A stretch of 64,000 nt of DNA, from assembly GCF_012027645.1 (NCBI RefSeq), contig NZ_SNUU01000001.1, positions 1,736,001 through 1,800,000 of the forward strand, given 5' to 3'. Below the pieces are notes generated by a model that made no database searches, was not told the origin of the DNA, and saw only the letters and a program-made list of their open reading frames with translations. Source of the DNA: Thermococcus sp. 18S1 (GTDB taxonomy: Archaea > Methanobacteriota_B > Thermococci > Thermococcales > Thermococcaceae). Shown in pieces: positions 25,876-35,785 of the stretch. Position 1 is the stretch's first letter; every line of letters starts with the position of its first letter. The position numbers and the translations under genes are program-made.

Positions 25876-27777
25876 ATGGAGGCAAAAGGCGGCTACTGGG
25901 GCAAGATTCTGAGAGTTAATCTGACCACCAAGGAGGTCAAGGTTGAGCCCCTCCCAGAGGAGTTCCCGAGGAAGTACCTCGGCGGCGTTGGCTTTGGAAC
26001 CAGGCTTCTCTATGACGAGGTTCCAGCCGAGGCCGACCCGCTCGGGCCCGAGAACAAGATGATAATAACACCCGGTCTGTTCGTCGGAACCGGAATCGGA
26101 ACCGGTTCAAAGACCGCCTTCAACTTCAAGAGCCCGCTTACCAACGCGTATGGCCGTTCGATGGCCGGAGCCAAGATGGGCGAGGAGCTCAAGAAGGCCG
26201 GCTACGACGTTCTCATCATCGAAGGCCAGAGTGATGAGCCAGTTCTCCTCATCGTCCAGGACGATGACGTTAAGCTCGTTCCCGCCAACGGGTACTGGGG
26301 CCTCACCACGGGCGAGGCCAGGAAGAAGGCGAAGGAGGAGTATCCGGGCTTCGCTACCGCCTTCATCGGCCCGGCCGGTGAGAACCTCAGCAGGATAGCA
26401 ACGATAGAGACCGACGACAGGCAGGCCGGTAGGGGCGGTCCGGGTGCAGTCCTCGGAAGCAAGAAGCTCAAGGGAATCCTCGTCAAGGGAACCAAGAAGG
26501 TCCCCGTTGCCGAGCCGGAGAAGCTCCGCGAGCTGATCAAGGAGTGGGCGCTCGTCTTCAAGGACCACCCGGCCACCAAGGCGGACATGGACTACGGAAG
26601 CGGTGAGTTCCTTGACTGGATGAACAGGGAGCGCGGAACCTTCCCGGTCAGGAACTGGCAGATGGGCTTCTTCAAGAAGGCCTACGAGAAGGCCAAGGAG
26701 GAGGGAAGGGAGCACATCGGAATCGACCCGTACTTCTGGGCCCCGAAGTACCGCGCCGGCAGAAGGGCCTGCCCGATGTGTAACAAGCCGTGCAGCCAGT
26801 ACATCAAGGTCGAGAGCGAGCGCTGGGGCACCTTCATGACCGACGGTCCGGAGTATGAGACCCTCTACTCCTTCGGCGGTGTGCTCGAGCTCGACGACTT
26901 CGAGACGGTGGCTTACCTCAACTACCTCGCCGACGAGCTCGGTCTCGATACCATCTCAGCCGGTGTCACCATAGCCTGGGCCATGGAGGCCTACGAGAGG
27001 GGCCTTCTCACCAAGGAGGAAGCGGACGGCCTTGAGCTGACCTTCGGAAACGGTAAAGCCGCCGTTGAGGCCCTCAAGAAGATGGCCCACCGCGAGGGCA
27101 ACCTCGGAAAGCTCCTCGCCGACGGTGTCAAGAGGGCCAGCGAGAGGCTCGGCAGGGGCAGCGAGAAGTTCGCCATGCACGTCAAGGGCATGGAACCGCC
27201 TGCCTACGACGTCCGCGGCATAAAGGGAATGGCTTTGGCTTTCGCGGTCAACGTCCGCGGTGCAGACCACCTCACCAGCGGCGCCTACGGAACCGAACTG
27301 GTCGGCAAGTGGTGGAAGTTCGAGGGAGTTGACAGAACCAGGGGCGAGAACAAGGGATTCGAAATAGCGTTCCACGAGAACCTCATGGCGGTCTACGACG
27401 CCACCGGTGTCTGTAAGTTCTCGAGGCACATGTACTTCCTCGAGGGCTTCCCGCCGCTCATCGAGGCCCTGACCGGAATGAACATCGGCGAGGCGGAGCT
27501 GATGGTCATCGGCGAGAGGATAATGAACATCGCTCGCGCCTTCAACGTCCGCGAGGGCTTCAGCAGGAAGGACGACACGCTCCCGTACAGGATTATGTGG
27601 GAGCCAATTCCGGAGGGCGTCAGCAAGGGCATGCACGTCCCGCCGTGGGAGCTCGACAGGATGCTCGACGAGTACTACCAGGCCCGTGGATGGAGCAGGG
27701 ACGGAATCCCGACCAGGGCTAAGCTCATCGCCCTCGACCTCCCGGACATCGCGGAGGACATCGGGGCTGGGGTTTGA
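25876..27777 (+). CDS. Tungsten aldehyde ferredoxin oxidoreductase family enzyme
   Basis: Oxidises an aldehyde to the acid with ferredoxin as acceptor, using a tungsten bis-pterin centre and one 4Fe-4S cluster. Length 633. Cluster ligands are C299, C302, C306 (ACPMCNKPC) and C513 (TGVCKFS), matching the pattern of P. furiosus AOR. Pterin-binding segments include GENLSRIATIETDDRQAGRG and AYDVRGIKGMALAFAVN. The sequence differs clearly from AOR, FOR and GAPOR as I remember them, so it may be a WOR-type paralogue; the substrate is open. TATA CTTATATCC near 25834 and GAGGTGATT support ATG 25876. Confidence 0.92.
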   Translation: MEAKGGYWGKILRVNLTTKEVKVEPLPEEFPRKYLGGVGFGTRLLYDEVPAEADPLGPENKMIITPGLFVGTGIGTGSKTAFNFKSPLTNAYGRSMAGAKMGEELKKAGYDVLIIEGQSDEPVLLIVQDDDVKLVPANGYWGLTTGEARKKAKEEYPGFATAFIGPAGENLSRIATIETDDRQAGRGGPGAVLGSKKLKGILVKGTKKVPVAEPEKLRELIKEWALVFKDHPATKADMDYGSGEFLDWMNRERGTFPVRNWQMGFFKKAYEKAKEEGREHIGIDPYFWAPKYRAGRRACPMCNKPCSQYIKVESERWGTFMTDGPEYETLYSFGGVLELDDFETVAYLNYLADELGLDTISAGVTIAWAMEAYERGLLTKEEADGLELTFGNGKAAVEALKKMAHREGNLGKLLADGVKRASERLGRGSEKFAMHVKGMEPPAYDVRGIKGMALAFAVNVRGADHLTSGAYGTELVGKWWKFEGVDRTRGENKGFEIAFHENLMAVYDATGVCKFSRHMYFLEGFPPLIEALTGMNIGEAELMVIGERIMNIARAFNVREGFSRKDDTLPYRIMWEPIPEGVSKGMHVPPWELDRMLDEYYQARGWSRDGIPTRAKLIALDLPDIAEDIGAGV

Positions 27778-27894
27778 AGCCCCTTTCCCACTTTTCTGTT
27801 TGTTCCAGTTTGCCAAAAAGAATTCTTCTCCTGAACCGCGAGGGAACCCTTAGCGTGCATCAAGCCCGAATACCATGTAGGTTCAGGTAGGGTT

Positions 27895-27916
27895 AAAACA
27901 CTTCGAGAGGTGTTTT
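27895..27916 (+). terminator. Hairpin terminator candidate after the AOR-family gene
   Basis: AAAACAC (27895-27901) and GTGTTTT (27910-27916) form a 7-bp stem with the text TTCGAGAG between them, followed by CATTTTC. It lies between the AOR-family gene and the convergent tRNA gene and could act for both strands. Confidence 0.45.
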
Positions 27917-27965
27917 CATTTTCAGGAAGGATTTAGAAAAGCACGCCGCCTTTCAAAGGGTTGTA

Positions 27966-28051
27966 TGGCGCCGGGGCAGGGATTTGAACCCTGGTGGGCA
28001 GAGCCCACTGGCTCTCCAGGCCAGCGCCTTCCCAGGCTAGGCTACCCCGGC
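27966..28051 (-). tRNA. tRNA-Ser (GGA)
   Basis: Full cloverleaf on the minus strand. The acceptor stem GCCGGGG pairs with CCCCGGC. The D stem is GCCT/AGGC, and the anticodon stem is CTGGC/GCCAG with loop CTGGAGA (anticodon GGA, codons UCC and UCU). A long variable arm (GTGGGCTCTGCCCAC type) marks it as class II, as Ser requires. The T arm is CAGGG-TTCAAAT-CCCTG. The discriminator is G and CCA is encoded (27966-27968). It follows rpsJ closely, so it is probably transcribed with the EF-1A/uS10 unit. Confidence 0.96.
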
Positions 28052-28067
28052 GCATAAAGGAGAGGAA

Positions 28068-28376
28068 TCAGGAGATGAGCTCGATCTCGATGGTGACGTC
28101 CTCAGGGACGCGGATGCGCATGATCTGGCGCATGGCCCTTTCGTCGGCCTCAATGTCAACGAGCCTCTTGTGAACGCGGAGCTCGAACCTGTCAAAGGTG
28201 GCGGTGCCCTCTCCGTCCGGGCTCTTCCTGGTGGTGATCCTTATCCTCTTGGTCGGGAGCGGGATGGGTCCGCTCATCCTGACGCCGGTCCTCTCGGCGA
28301 TCTGCTTGATCTGGTCGGTGACCTCGTTGAGGGCCTTAATGTCCGTGCTCGCAAGCTTAATCCTTGCCTTCTGCAT
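28068..28376 (-). CDS. rpsJ: Ribosomal protein uS10
   Basis: Small-subunit head protein of 102 residues, normal length. Family segments are [20 protein letters not shown] (the long loop) and [18 protein letters not shown]. The gene is 51 bases after EF-1A on the same strand, the usual archaeal pairing, and is followed by tRNA-Ser. GGAGGGAC precedes the ATG. Confidence 0.97.
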   Translation of the reverse strand: MQKARIKLASTDIKALNEVTDQIKQIAERTGVRMSGPIPLPTKRIRITTRKSPDGEGTATFDRFELRVHKRLVDIEADERAMRQIMRIRVPEDVTIEIELIS

Positions 28377-28427
28377 TTCCGTCCCTCCTAAGGCTTAAGG
28401 AAGTAAAGGAAAGGTCAGAGAAGGCCT

Positions 28428-29714
28428 TCACTCGGCCTTCTGAACGGAGATGACCATACCGGCAGCGACGGTCTGGCCCATGTCACGGATGGCGAACCTG
28501 CCCATCTGCGGGATCTCCTTGACCGGCTCGATGACCATCGGCTTGGTCGGCCTGAGGACGACGATGGCGGAGTCACCGGTCTTGATGAACTGCGGGTTCT
28601 CCTCGACGATGTTACCGGTCCTCGGGTCGAGCTTGGCGAGGAGCTGCTCGAACCTGACGGCGACCTGGAGGGTGTGGGCGTGGAGGACCGGGGTGTAACC
28701 GACGGTGATGGCGGTCGGGTGGTTGAGGACGATGATCTGGGCCTTGAAGGTGTCCTTCGGCCTGACGACGGTCGGCGGGTTGTTGCTGTGTCCGGCAACG
28801 TCACCGCGCTTTATGTCGTTCTTACCAACGCCACGGACGTTGAATCCGATGTTGTCACCCGGAAGGGCCTCGGACATGGACTCGTGGTGCATCTCGATGC
28901 TCTTGACCTCACCCTGGATCGGCTTGTGGAAGATGGTGCTGGCCGGCTCGAAGATGACGACGTCACCGACCTTGAGGACACCGGTCTCGACACGGCCGAC
29001 CGGGACGGTACCGACACCCTTAATGGAGTAGACGTCCTGGATCGGGATGCGGAGCGGCTTGTCGGTCGGCTTCGGCGGCTCCGGTATCTGGTCGAGGGCC
29101 TCGAAGAGGGTCGGGCCGTTGTACCAGGGCATCTTGTCGCTCTTCTTGACGATGTTGTCGCCCTCCCAAGCGCTGGTCGGGATGACCTGGACGTCCTTGT
29201 AGCCGAGCATCATGAGGAGCTTCTTAACCTGCTCGGCGACCTGCTTGAACTTCTTCTCGTCGTAGTTGACCATGTCCATCTTGTTGAGGGAGACGATGAT
29301 GTGGTTGATACCGAGGGTCTTGGCGAGGAAGGCGTGCTCCTTGGTCTGCGGCATGACACCGTCGGTGACGGCGACGACGAGAACGGCGGCGTCAGCCTGG
29401 CTGGCACCGGTGATCATGTTCTTAACGAAGTCCCTGTGGCCCGGAGCGTCGATGATGGTGATGTACCTGTGCGGGGTCTCGAACTTGGTGTGGGCGACGT
29501 CGATGGTGATACCCCTCTCGCGCTCCTCCTTGAGCCTGTCCATGACCCAAGCGAACTTGAAGGACTTACCCTTCTCACCCATCTGCTCGAACTTCTGGAT
29601 GATGTTCTCCGGAATGTTCTGGCTGTCGAACAGGAGCCTTCCAACGGTGGTGCTCTTTCCGTGGTCGACGTGTCCGATAAAGACAATGTTAATGTGCGGC
29701 TTCTCCTTAGCCAT
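28428..29714 (-). CDS. tuf: Translation elongation factor 1A (aEF1A)
   Basis: GTPase that brings aminoacyl-tRNA to the ribosome. G motifs: [21 protein letters not shown] and TSAWEGDN; domains 2 and 3 follow. Length 428. ATG 29714 is chosen (MAKEKPHIN) because GGAGGTG lies eight bases before it, whereas the ATG two codons upstream nearly touches the site. Codon use is strongly biased, as for a highly expressed gene; this keeps the antisense strand open for long stretches that are not genes. Confidence 0.98.
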   Translation of the reverse strand: MAKEKPHINIVFIGHVDHGKSTTVGRLLFDSQNIPENIIQKFEQMGEKGKSFKFAWVMDRLKEERERGITIDVAHTKFETPHRYITIIDAPGHRDFVKNMITGASQADAAVLVVAVTDGVMPQTKEHAFLAKTLGINHIIVSLNKMDMVNYDEKKFKQVAEQVKKLLMMLGYKDVQVIPTSAWEGDNIVKKSDKMPWYNGPTLFEALDQIPEPPKPTDKPLRIPIQDVYSIKGVGTVPVGRVETGVLKVGDVVIFEPASTIFHKPIQGEVKSIEMHHESMSEALPGDNIGFNVRGVGKNDIKRGDVAGHSNNPPTVVRPKDTFKAQIIVLNHPTAITVGYTPVLHAHTLQVAVRFEQLLAKLDPRTGNIVEENPQFIKTGDSAIVVLRPTKPMVIEPVKEIPQMGRFAIRDMGQTVAAGMVISVQKAE

Positions 29715-29758
29715 TTCCATACACCTCCAAACTTTGGTCTAGTCCGATTGACTAGGAT

Positions 29759-29776
29759 GGCTTTTTAAATCTTTCG
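29759..29776 (-). promoter_or_regulatory. EF-1A promoter (BRE + TATA)
   Basis: On the minus strand CGAAAG (29776-29771) followed by ATTTAAAAAG (29770-29761) is a strong BRE/TATA pair. Start is expected near 29740, giving a short leader. That leader holds CTAGTC-CGATT-GACTAG (about 29739-29755), an inverted repeat at the start-site region. Confidence 0.7.
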
Positions 29777-30195
29777 AACCTCGGCCCCCTCGGGCGGGAA
29801 ACCCGCCGTTTATCGGGGAGGCCTCACGAGTTCCGTGCTTAACTTACGAAGCGGGTTTAAAAACTTAACTAATGGATTTTGGACGGGAATTTGTTAATTT
29901 TCGGGAATGGACTTCAAAATCACCCAAATCCCAAATCCGCCAGCCTTCGGCGTTCAACCTTCCTTTCCTTCAACTTTCTTGGCAACTAGTCCATAGTGCT
30001 TTTTCCAGCCTTCGAGGCCAACCAACCCGCTTTAACGTGAGAAAGTGGAGCTGGCTGTCGTCTATTGAATAAAGCCCTCTCCTACCAAGCTTCCCTTCCT
30101 GTCCACGGAGAGTTTGTCTACTCATGAGTATAATACTCACGCTTCAACTATTTAAGAAGGCAAGACAAGAGAAAAGTTCAGAGGGCGGAAAGCCC
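29777..30195. other. 420-bp gap between EF-2 and EF-1A
   Basis: No convincing gene. A GC hairpin lies at about 29788-29805 (GGGCGGG-AAA-CCCGCC). Overlapping palindromes lie at 30119-30138: TACTCATGAGTA is perfect, and GAGTATAATACTC continues it. A 66-codon + strand frame at 29872 has no ribosome site and an unlikely composition. The space may hold a terminator for EF-2, upstream control of EF-1A, or an unrecognised RNA. Confidence 0.5.
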
Positions 30196-32394
30196 TCACT
30201 GCTGCGGGCAGACGTCCTGCTCCCTCGGCGGGTTCGGGTCGAGACCCTTCCTCTGCCTGATCTGCCTGATGATGTTGGTGGCCAGCTCTCCCGGAACCCT
30301 CTTGAAGCCGGCGTGCTCGGTGCTCCAGAGGGCCCTTCCGCTGGTGGCGCCACGGATGGCTCCGGCGAATCCGAACATCTCGGCGACCGGGGCCTCCGAG
30401 ATGATGATCATGACCTCGCCCTCCTGCCTCATGTCGATGAGCTGGCCGCGCCTCTGGTTGATCTCCCTGCTGACGGCACCCATGTACTCGTAGGGCACGT
30501 TGATGATGACCTTCTGGTAGGGCTCGTAGAGGATCGGCTGGGCCTTCATCATGGCGCACTGGATGGCACTCCTGATGGCCGGGTATATCTGGGCCGGACC
30601 GCGGTGGACGTTGTCCTCGTGGATCTTGGCGTCGTGGAGCCTGACCATAACCTTCATGACCGGCTCCTTGGCGAGCGGACCCTCGTCCATAGCCTGGTGG
30701 AATCCGTCGACGAGGAGGTCCATGACCTCGTTGAGGTACTGGATACCCTTGGTGTTGTCGAGGAATATGTTGCCGTGGTATATGTCAACTATACCCTTGG
30801 CAACCTCGTAGTCCATGCCGAGCTCGGCGAGCTTCTTGGCGACGGCCTTCGGATCCTTCGGCCTGCCCTCGGGGATGAGTCCCTCGTGGATGGCCTCGTA
30901 TATCTGGTCCGGAAGCGGCTCCACGGTGATGTAGAACCTGTTGTGCTTGTTCGGGGACTTTCCTTCGACTATCGGGCTGATCTTGCTGACGCTCTCGCGG
31001 TAGACAACGATCGGCGGGCTGACATCAACGTCGAGCTTCCAGTCCTCCTTGAGCTTGACGAGCTTGACCTCGAGGTGGAGCTCACCCATACCGCTGAGGA
31101 GGTGCTGGCCGGTCTCCTCGTCGATCTTGACGTGGAGCGTCGGGTCCTCCTTGGCGAGCTGCCTGAGCGCCTCGATGAGCTTCGGAAGGTCCTTAACGTT
31201 CTTGGCCTCGATGGCGACGGTAACGACCGGCTCGCTGGCGTAGTGGAGGGCCTCGAACGGCTCGATCTGCTCCTGGGAGACGGTCTCACCGGCCATGGCG
31301 TCGCGCAGTCCGGTGACGGCGACGATGTTACCGGCCGGAACGGCCTCCATGTTGACCCTCTCGGGACCCATGTAAATACCGACCTGCTGGATCCTGGCCT
31401 TCCTCTTGGCGTTGATGAGGTGAACCTCCTGACCAGTCTTAACCGTACCGCTCCAGACACGGCCGGTTGAAACCTCGCCGGCGTGCTTGTCGAGGATGAT
31501 CTTGGTGACGACCATGACCATCTTGCCCTTCGGGTCGCAGTTCATCATAGCCTGGCCGACCTCGCTCTCGACGTCGCCCCTCCAGAGGTGCGGGATCCTG
31601 TACTTCTGGGCCTCGAGCGGGTTCGGCAGGTGCTTAACGACCATATCGAGGACGACGACGTGGAGCGGGGCCTTCTGCCTGAGGGTCTTGAGGTCGCCCG
31701 CGTTGGTGAGCTCGACGATGTCCTTGAAGGAAACACCGGTCTTCTTCATGTACGGGACGCTGAGGGCCCAGTTGTAGTAGGCTGAACCGAAGGCAACGCT
31801 ACCGTCCTCGACCTTGACGAACCACTGGTTCTTGAACTCGTCCGGGGCGTACTTCTTGATGAGCCTGTTGACATCGGTGATGATCTTGGCGAACCTCTGG
31901 AGAATGTCGTTCGGACCGAGCTTGAGCTCCTTGATGAGACGGTCAACCTTGTTGATGAAGAGAACCGGCTTGACGTACTCCCTCAGGGCCTGCCTGAGAA
32001 CGGTCTCGGTCTGGGGCATGACACCCTCAACGGCGTCAACGACGATGATGGCACCGTCGATGGCACGCATGGCCCTGGTAACGTCACCACCGAAGTCAAC
32101 GTGACCCGGGGTGTCGATGAGGTTGATGAGGTAGTCCTGGCCCTCGTAGGTGTGAACCATCGAAACGTTGGCCGCGTTGATGGTGATTCCTCTCGCCTGC
32201 TCCTGCTCGTCGAAGTCGAGGACGAGCTGCTTTCCGGCAAGCTCCTCGCTTATCATTCCGGCACCGGCGAGCAGGTTGTCGCTCAGCGTCGTCTTACCGT
32301 GGTCAATGTGAGCAGCAATACCCATGTTCCTGATCCTCTCGGGCTGGGTCATGAGCTCTTTAATCTTCGCAACCATCTCTTCCCTTCTTCCCAT
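30196..32394 (-). CDS. fusA: Translation elongation factor 2 (aEF2)
   Basis: Translocase GTPase, 732 residues as in other Thermococcales. G motifs: [27 protein letters not shown]. The diphthamide acceptor is His597 in [12 protein letters not shown], so the diphthamide pathway is expected. The C-terminal domain V contains [18 protein letters not shown] precedes ATG 32394. Confidence 0.98.
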   Translation of the reverse strand: MGRREEMVAKIKELMTQPERIRNMGIAAHIDHGKTTLSDNLLAGAGMISEELAGKQLVLDFDEQEQARGITINAANVSMVHTYEGQDYLINLIDTPGHVDFGGDVTRAMRAIDGAIIVVDAVEGVMPQTETVLRQALREYVKPVLFINKVDRLIKELKLGPNDILQRFAKIITDVNRLIKKYAPDEFKNQWFVKVEDGSVAFGSAYYNWALSVPYMKKTGVSFKDIVELTNAGDLKTLRQKAPLHVVVLDMVVKHLPNPLEAQKYRIPHLWRGDVESEVGQAMMNCDPKGKMVMVVTKIILDKHAGEVSTGRVWSGTVKTGQEVHLINAKRKARIQQVGIYMGPERVNMEAVPAGNIVAVTGLRDAMAGETVSQEQIEPFEALHYASEPVVTVAIEAKNVKDLPKLIEALRQLAKEDPTLHVKIDEETGQHLLSGMGELHLEVKLVKLKEDWKLDVDVSPPIVVYRESVSKISPIVEGKSPNKHNRFYITVEPLPDQIYEAIHEGLIPEGRPKDPKAVAKKLAELGMDYEVAKGIVDIYHGNIFLDNTKGIQYLNEVMDLLVDGFHQAMDEGPLAKEPVMKVMVRLHDAKIHEDNVHRGPAQIYPAIRSAIQCAMMKAQPILYEPYQKVIINVPYEYMGAVSREINQRRGQLIDMRQEGEVMIIISEAPVAEMFGFAGAIRGATSGRALWSTEHAGFKRVPGELATNIIRQIRQRKGLDPNPPREQDVCPQQ

Positions 32395-32447
32395 TTACAC
32401 CACCTTCTAACCTGATGAGCTTGTTCACCTCTCACTTAAAAGGTGCG

Positions 32448-32462
32448 GTTATAAAGCTTTTC
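32448..32462 (-). promoter_or_regulatory. EF-2 promoter (TATA)
   Basis: GAAAAGCTTTATAACC on the minus strand is a BRE/TATA pair; the start is expected near 32427, about 33 bases before the ATG. Confidence 0.6.
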
Positions 32463-32529
32463 CCGGTTGAGAAGCGGCGGCTCGGGGATACGTTCAAACT
32501 ACTTAAGGGTTTTGGATGAAAAAATCCCC

Positions 32530-33606
32530 TCAATCAAAGAAGGTCTCCAGAAACCTTTCAACCCTCTCCCTCACGTCGGCCCTCGCGTAGACTCCCCAGC
32601 GCCAGTGGGTGTCCTTCAATTCAACGAGGGAACGGACGAGCGGCGAGACCTCACTGAGGCGCTTCAGTCCCCTTTCGGTCTCCACGAAGGCGTTCTTCTC
32701 TTCAAACTTGGGTTTGGGAGGATAGTCAACGATGGCGAGGTGTCCAAACTCGGCCTCAAGCTCCCTCCGGAGTTCGGCGACAGAGTCCACCCCGGGGTCG
32801 CTGGCGCTGTAGAGAACGCGCTTGTAGAGCCTCCTGTCGTCCACCGCCCGAACGAGCTCCCGAACCTCCGCCCTCTCACTGGCCCTGAGCCGTGCTATCA
32901 GATCAACCTCGTCCATGGTGCGTATTTCATCGGAGGGAATCCCTTCGAGCTCAACGGCCGTTACGAGCATGGCACTCGCTATCTTCGAGACGTGGTGCTG
33001 GTAAACGGTGGGATACATCATGCTCCTCGCCAGGAGCAGGTTCTGGGCGGCCATTACTCCCTTCTCCCCAACGACGAGCATGCCGTCCCTCCACAGCAGG
33101 TTCCTCACGAGCCTGTCGAGGTCAACCAGGCCGTAGGCCACGCCGGTGTAGTAGGCGTCACGCACCAGGTAATCCATCCTGTCGGCGTCTATATCTCCGC
33201 TCACGAGGGGGTGCTTGAGGAGCTTGAGGAACTCCCCCACGGAATAACGCTCCCCGATCACGTCCCCGATTTCGCCGTGCCTTATGAACCACTTCGTGTT
33301 CTCCTCGTGCCGCGGGTAGAGGGCCTCGAGCGTGTGGCTGAAGGGATAGTGGCCGAGGTCGTGGAGCAGAGCCGCGTAAACGGCGCCTTCTTCGATTTCA
33401 GGGTTGTGCTCGGCTATCCTCTTCGCAAGATAGAACGTTCCCAGCGAGTGTTCGAAGCGCGTGTGCCTGGCCGAGGGGTATGCGAGGAAGGCCGGACCGA
33501 GCTGGGTTATTCTCCGGAGTCTCTGGAACTCGGGGGTATCGACGAGCCTCAGTGTGAAACCATCCAGTGATATGTCTCCATGAATCGTGTCCCGTATTAC
33601 TTTCAT
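32530..33606 (-). CDS. HD-superfamily phosphohydrolase
   Basis: Metal-dependent phosphohydrolase of 358 residues, related to dGTPase/SAMHD1-like proteins. Metal ligands lie in RHTRFEHSLG, LLHDLGHYPFSHTLE and DIDADRMDYLVRDA. The N-terminus (VIRDTIHGDISL) is typical of this archaeal group. Expected to hydrolyse nucleotides; the exact substrate is unknown. ATG 33606 follows CCGTGGTC; a GTG three codons upstream is less likely. Confidence 0.9.
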   Translation of the reverse strand: MKVIRDTIHGDISLDGFTLRLVDTPEFQRLRRITQLGPAFLAYPSARHTRFEHSLGTFYLAKRIAEHNPEIEEGAVYAALLHDLGHYPFSHTLEALYPRHEENTKWFIRHGEIGDVIGERYSVGEFLKLLKHPLVSGDIDADRMDYLVRDAYYTGVAYGLVDLDRLVRNLLWRDGMLVVGEKGVMAAQNLLLARSMMYPTVYQHHVSKIASAMLVTAVELEGIPSDEIRTMDEVDLIARLRASERAEVRELVRAVDDRRLYKRVLYSASDPGVDSVAELRRELEAEFGHLAIVDYPPKPKFEEKNAFVETERGLKRLSEVSPLVRSLVELKDTHWRWGVYARADVRERVERFLETFFD

Positions 33607-33654
33607 TTTGACCACGGAGGCTATAAAATCGAAAGATTAATAAACGTGGCGGCG

Positions 33655-33740
33655 ATACGCACCCTGCCGGCCGATACGGGCCGGCCTCTATCCCGGGCCG
33701 GGGGGTAGCCCTCAGGGGTTACCCCCCACTAAAACCTGTT
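33655..33740. other. GC-rich hairpin cluster of unknown role
   Basis: Two strong inverted repeats stand in a 200-base gap. GCCGGCC-GATAC-GGGCCGGC lies at about 33668-33687. A nearly perfect stem GGGGGGTAGCCC / GGGGTTACCCCCC lies at about 33701-33729. They are upstream of the HD gene and past the end of the ABC operon. I see no ACA box, C/D boxes or T arm. The cluster could be a double terminator, a structured leader of the HD gene, or a small RNA. Confidence 0.5.
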
Positions 33741-33806
33741 CTGTCCCGTTATGGACCGATGTACTCCAAGAAGAAGCGCAAAAATTTTAAGGGGCGGTTA
33801 TCAAAA

Positions 33807-34559
33807 TTATCCTGCGGCAGGGGTTTGCCGACCCTCCTGCCCTGGAGAGGGGGCATCTTCGCCCCCTCTCCTCTTCGAACGTCCAACCTTGGGTTTAAAG
33901 AGCTTCTCGACCTCTTCTTGAACTTCCTCGGCTTTCCCGGCCAGAACAAGTTTCCCGTTGCCTATTACAACCACCCAGTCCACGATCGGCATCATTGGCT
34001 CCCAGATGTGGCTTATGACCACGAAGTTCGTCTTCCCCCGCATCTCGTCTATTATCTCTATCACCCTCTCCATGCTGTCAAAGTCTATGTTTGCCAGCGG
34101 CTCATCCAAGAATATCAGCTCAGGGCTTCCGATGAAGGCCTGGGCGAGCGAGAGGCGCTTGAGCATTCCGGAGGAGTAGCCGTTTATCCTCTTGTTGAGG
34201 AAGGGCTTTGCATCGAAAAGCTCCGCCACTCTCTCGACTTCCTCGTCGCCAAAGCCCTTGCTCTCGGCGAAAAGGCTCAGCCACTCCCTGCCGGTCGTGA
34301 ACTGCGGAAAAGCCGGCGGGTCGTAGGCGACGCCGAAGCGGGCCTTCACGCGGGAGTTGTTCCAGGGGGTTTCCCCGAACACATTTATCTCCCCGGAGCT
34401 GGGGCGGTAGACGCCGGTGGCGAGCTTTAGGAATGTGCTTTTTCCTCCGCCGTTGGGGCCGAGGATTAGCGTGACTCCCTCCGGAATGCTCACGGTAACA
34501 CCGTCAAGCGCTTTTATGCTTCCGAAGTGTTTTTTGAGGTTCTTGGCTTCGATTATCAT
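33807..34559 (-). CDS. ABC transporter ATPase
   Basis: Nucleotide-binding subunit of an ABC-2-type exporter, 250 residues. Walker A GPNGGGKST, signature YSSGMLKRLSLAQA (S-S-G-M in place of LSGG), Walker B ELIFLDEPLANID, and H-loop VISHIWEP. The tail after about residue 225 is basic and Gly/Pro rich. Last gene of a minus-strand operon whose earlier members are a permease, a small membrane protein and three ectodomain paralogues. The 4-base overlap with the gene upstream shows coupling. Confidence 0.93.
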   Translation of the reverse strand: MIIEAKNLKKHFGSIKALDGVTVSIPEGVTLILGPNGGGKSTFLKLATGVYRPSSGEINVFGETPWNNSRVKARFGVAYDPPAFPQFTTGREWLSLFAESKGFGDEEVERVAELFDAKPFLNKRINGYSSGMLKRLSLAQAFIGSPELIFLDEPLANIDFDSMERVIEIIDEMRGKTNFVVISHIWEPMMPIVDWVVVIGNGKLVLAGKAEEVQEEVEKLFKPKVGRSKRRGGEDAPSPGQEGRQTPAAG

Positions 34560-35017
34560 CTACCCCACCTCCACACCACGAGCGCTAGGAGAACCGCGAA
34601 GACGGAGCCGCTGATGTACAGGGCGTTCTGAACTGGCCTCGTCGGGTAGTTCTTGACGAAGCGGAAGGAGCAGGTTAGCTTGTCCGTGCCGTTGTTGATT
34701 ATCAGGTAGTCCCCCTCCCTGGGAAGGACGAACTGGTACCTGGCATGGCCGTAGACGGCGTGTCTATCCACCATCTCGCCGGTTATGACGTCGTAGACCT
34801 CAATGACCCCGTTGCCGTTGCAGGAAGCCTCGACGAGGGAGCTGGTGGGGGTGTGCGCCGTTACTGTGCTGAGGCTGGTGACGTTTCCCTGTCTCTCGAC
34901 GGGCTGGAGAAACACTGGGCCTATTGAACCCACTTGATCCTCGTAGGTGCCGTAAACCCACAGGGAGCCGATGGTGAGCAGGAGCATCGCGGACAGCAGG
35001 GCACCCCAGAACCTCAT
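34556..35017 (-). CDS. Small membrane protein with extracytoplasmic domain, in ABC operon
   Basis: Protein of 153 residues with one N-terminal span (RFWGALLSAMLLLTIGSLWV), a domain of about 95 residues rich in strands with two Cys (ASCNGNG, KLTCSFRF), and a C-terminal span (ISGSVFAVLLALVVW) ending WRWGR. No family is recognised. ATG 35017 follows GGAGGGACGTGGT; the longer frame starts inside the permease gene. It overlaps both neighbours by 4 bases, so it is probably a subunit or accessory of the transporter. Confidence 0.8.
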   Translation of the reverse strand: MRFWGALLSAMLLLTIGSLWVYGTYEDQVGSIGPVFLQPVERQGNVTSLSTVTAHTPTSSLVEASCNGNGVIEVYDVITGEMVDRHAVYGHARYQFVLPREGDYLIINNGTDKLTCSFRFVKNYPTRPVQNALYISGSVFAVLLALVVWRWGR

Positions 35018-35781
35018 ACCACGTCCCTCCTCCTGATGAGAACCCACGAGAGTGCAAAGAGCGCCAGCGGAACCAGCAGGCCCCAGCCGAGGTACTGGGC
35101 CGTGAAGGGCGTGAAGTCGGTGCTACCGCTCCGGGATATGGCGCTGATGAAGAGCTGTGGGGGCAGGTTAGAGGCCCCTGTCACGCGGGGCGCGTATATG
35201 GCCGCGAAGCCGACCATGAAGGCAAGGAACGCATTTGGAGAGGCCAGTGAAGTCAGCGTGGCGACCGCTATCATGTAGAGCACCAGGAAGACCACCAGCA
35301 CCAGCGCGTCGCCGATGAAACCTGACGTTATCTCCGGAAGATGGCCTGCTATGCTCGCGTAGGTGGTCACGCTGACGTAGGCGAAGGGCAGCAGTATCAT
35401 GGCGAACCCGTAGATGAGGAGGGAGAGTAGCTTGACCCCGAAGATTTCGGTGTTGGAGTACGGAAGGGAGTAAATCGAGCGGGCGACTCCGCTGTCCCTG
35501 TCGTAGCGAAAAGATAAAGCGCCGAGAAGGAGTATCAGGAAGCTCAGCAGGGTCCAGACGTCGTCGAGTGAGAGGAGGGTTTGAACGCTCAACGCGACCC
35601 CCGCGGCCTTGGAAGGCCCGAAAAGTTCAATTTCAGTGCCCGAGACAAACCCCATGCTCGAATTGATGCCCATAATGGACTGCCTCATCGCCATTCCTGC
35701 CAGGAGGATTCCGAACAGCAGGAGGACGTTCTTCACGACGTCGTTCATTTCCCAGCGGAAGAGGGTATAGAGGCGTCCCAT
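35014..35781 (-). CDS. ABC-2-type permease
   Basis: Membrane subunit of 255 residues with six hydrophobic spans (for instance VKNVLLLFGILLAGMA, VWTLLSFLILLLGAL and LVLVVFLVLYMIAVATL). YDRDSGVARSIYSLPYSN lies in the cytoplasmic loop typical of ABC-2 permeases. It sits between the third ectodomain gene (4-base gap) and the small membrane protein gene. Probably forms an exporter with the ATPase two genes downstream; the cargo is unknown. Confidence 0.87.
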   Translation of the reverse strand: MGRLYTLFRWEMNDVVKNVLLLFGILLAGMAMRQSIMGINSSMGFVSGTEIELFGPSKAAGVALSVQTLLSLDDVWTLLSFLILLLGALSFRYDRDSGVARSIYSLPYSNTEIFGVKLLSLLIYGFAMILLPFAYVSVTTYASIAGHLPEITSGFIGDALVLVVFLVLYMIAVATLTSLASPNAFLAFMVGFAAIYAPRVTGASNLPPQLFISAISRSGSTDFTPFTAQYLGWGLLVPLALFALSWVLIRRRDVV

Positions 35782-35785
35782 GAGG

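Noticed and set aside
29872-30072. 66-codon + strand gene between EF-2 and EF-1A
   Set aside because: No ribosome site or promoter, Trp/Ser-rich unlikely composition, no recognisable family.
30124-31470. Long open frame antisense to EF-2 (and similar ones opposite EF-1A, Rli1, Top6B, GlmS and the metallophosphoesterase)
   Set aside because: Caused by strong codon bias of GC-rich genes. The translations are Asp/Leu/Val/Arg-rich without motifs, and the sense genes are certain.
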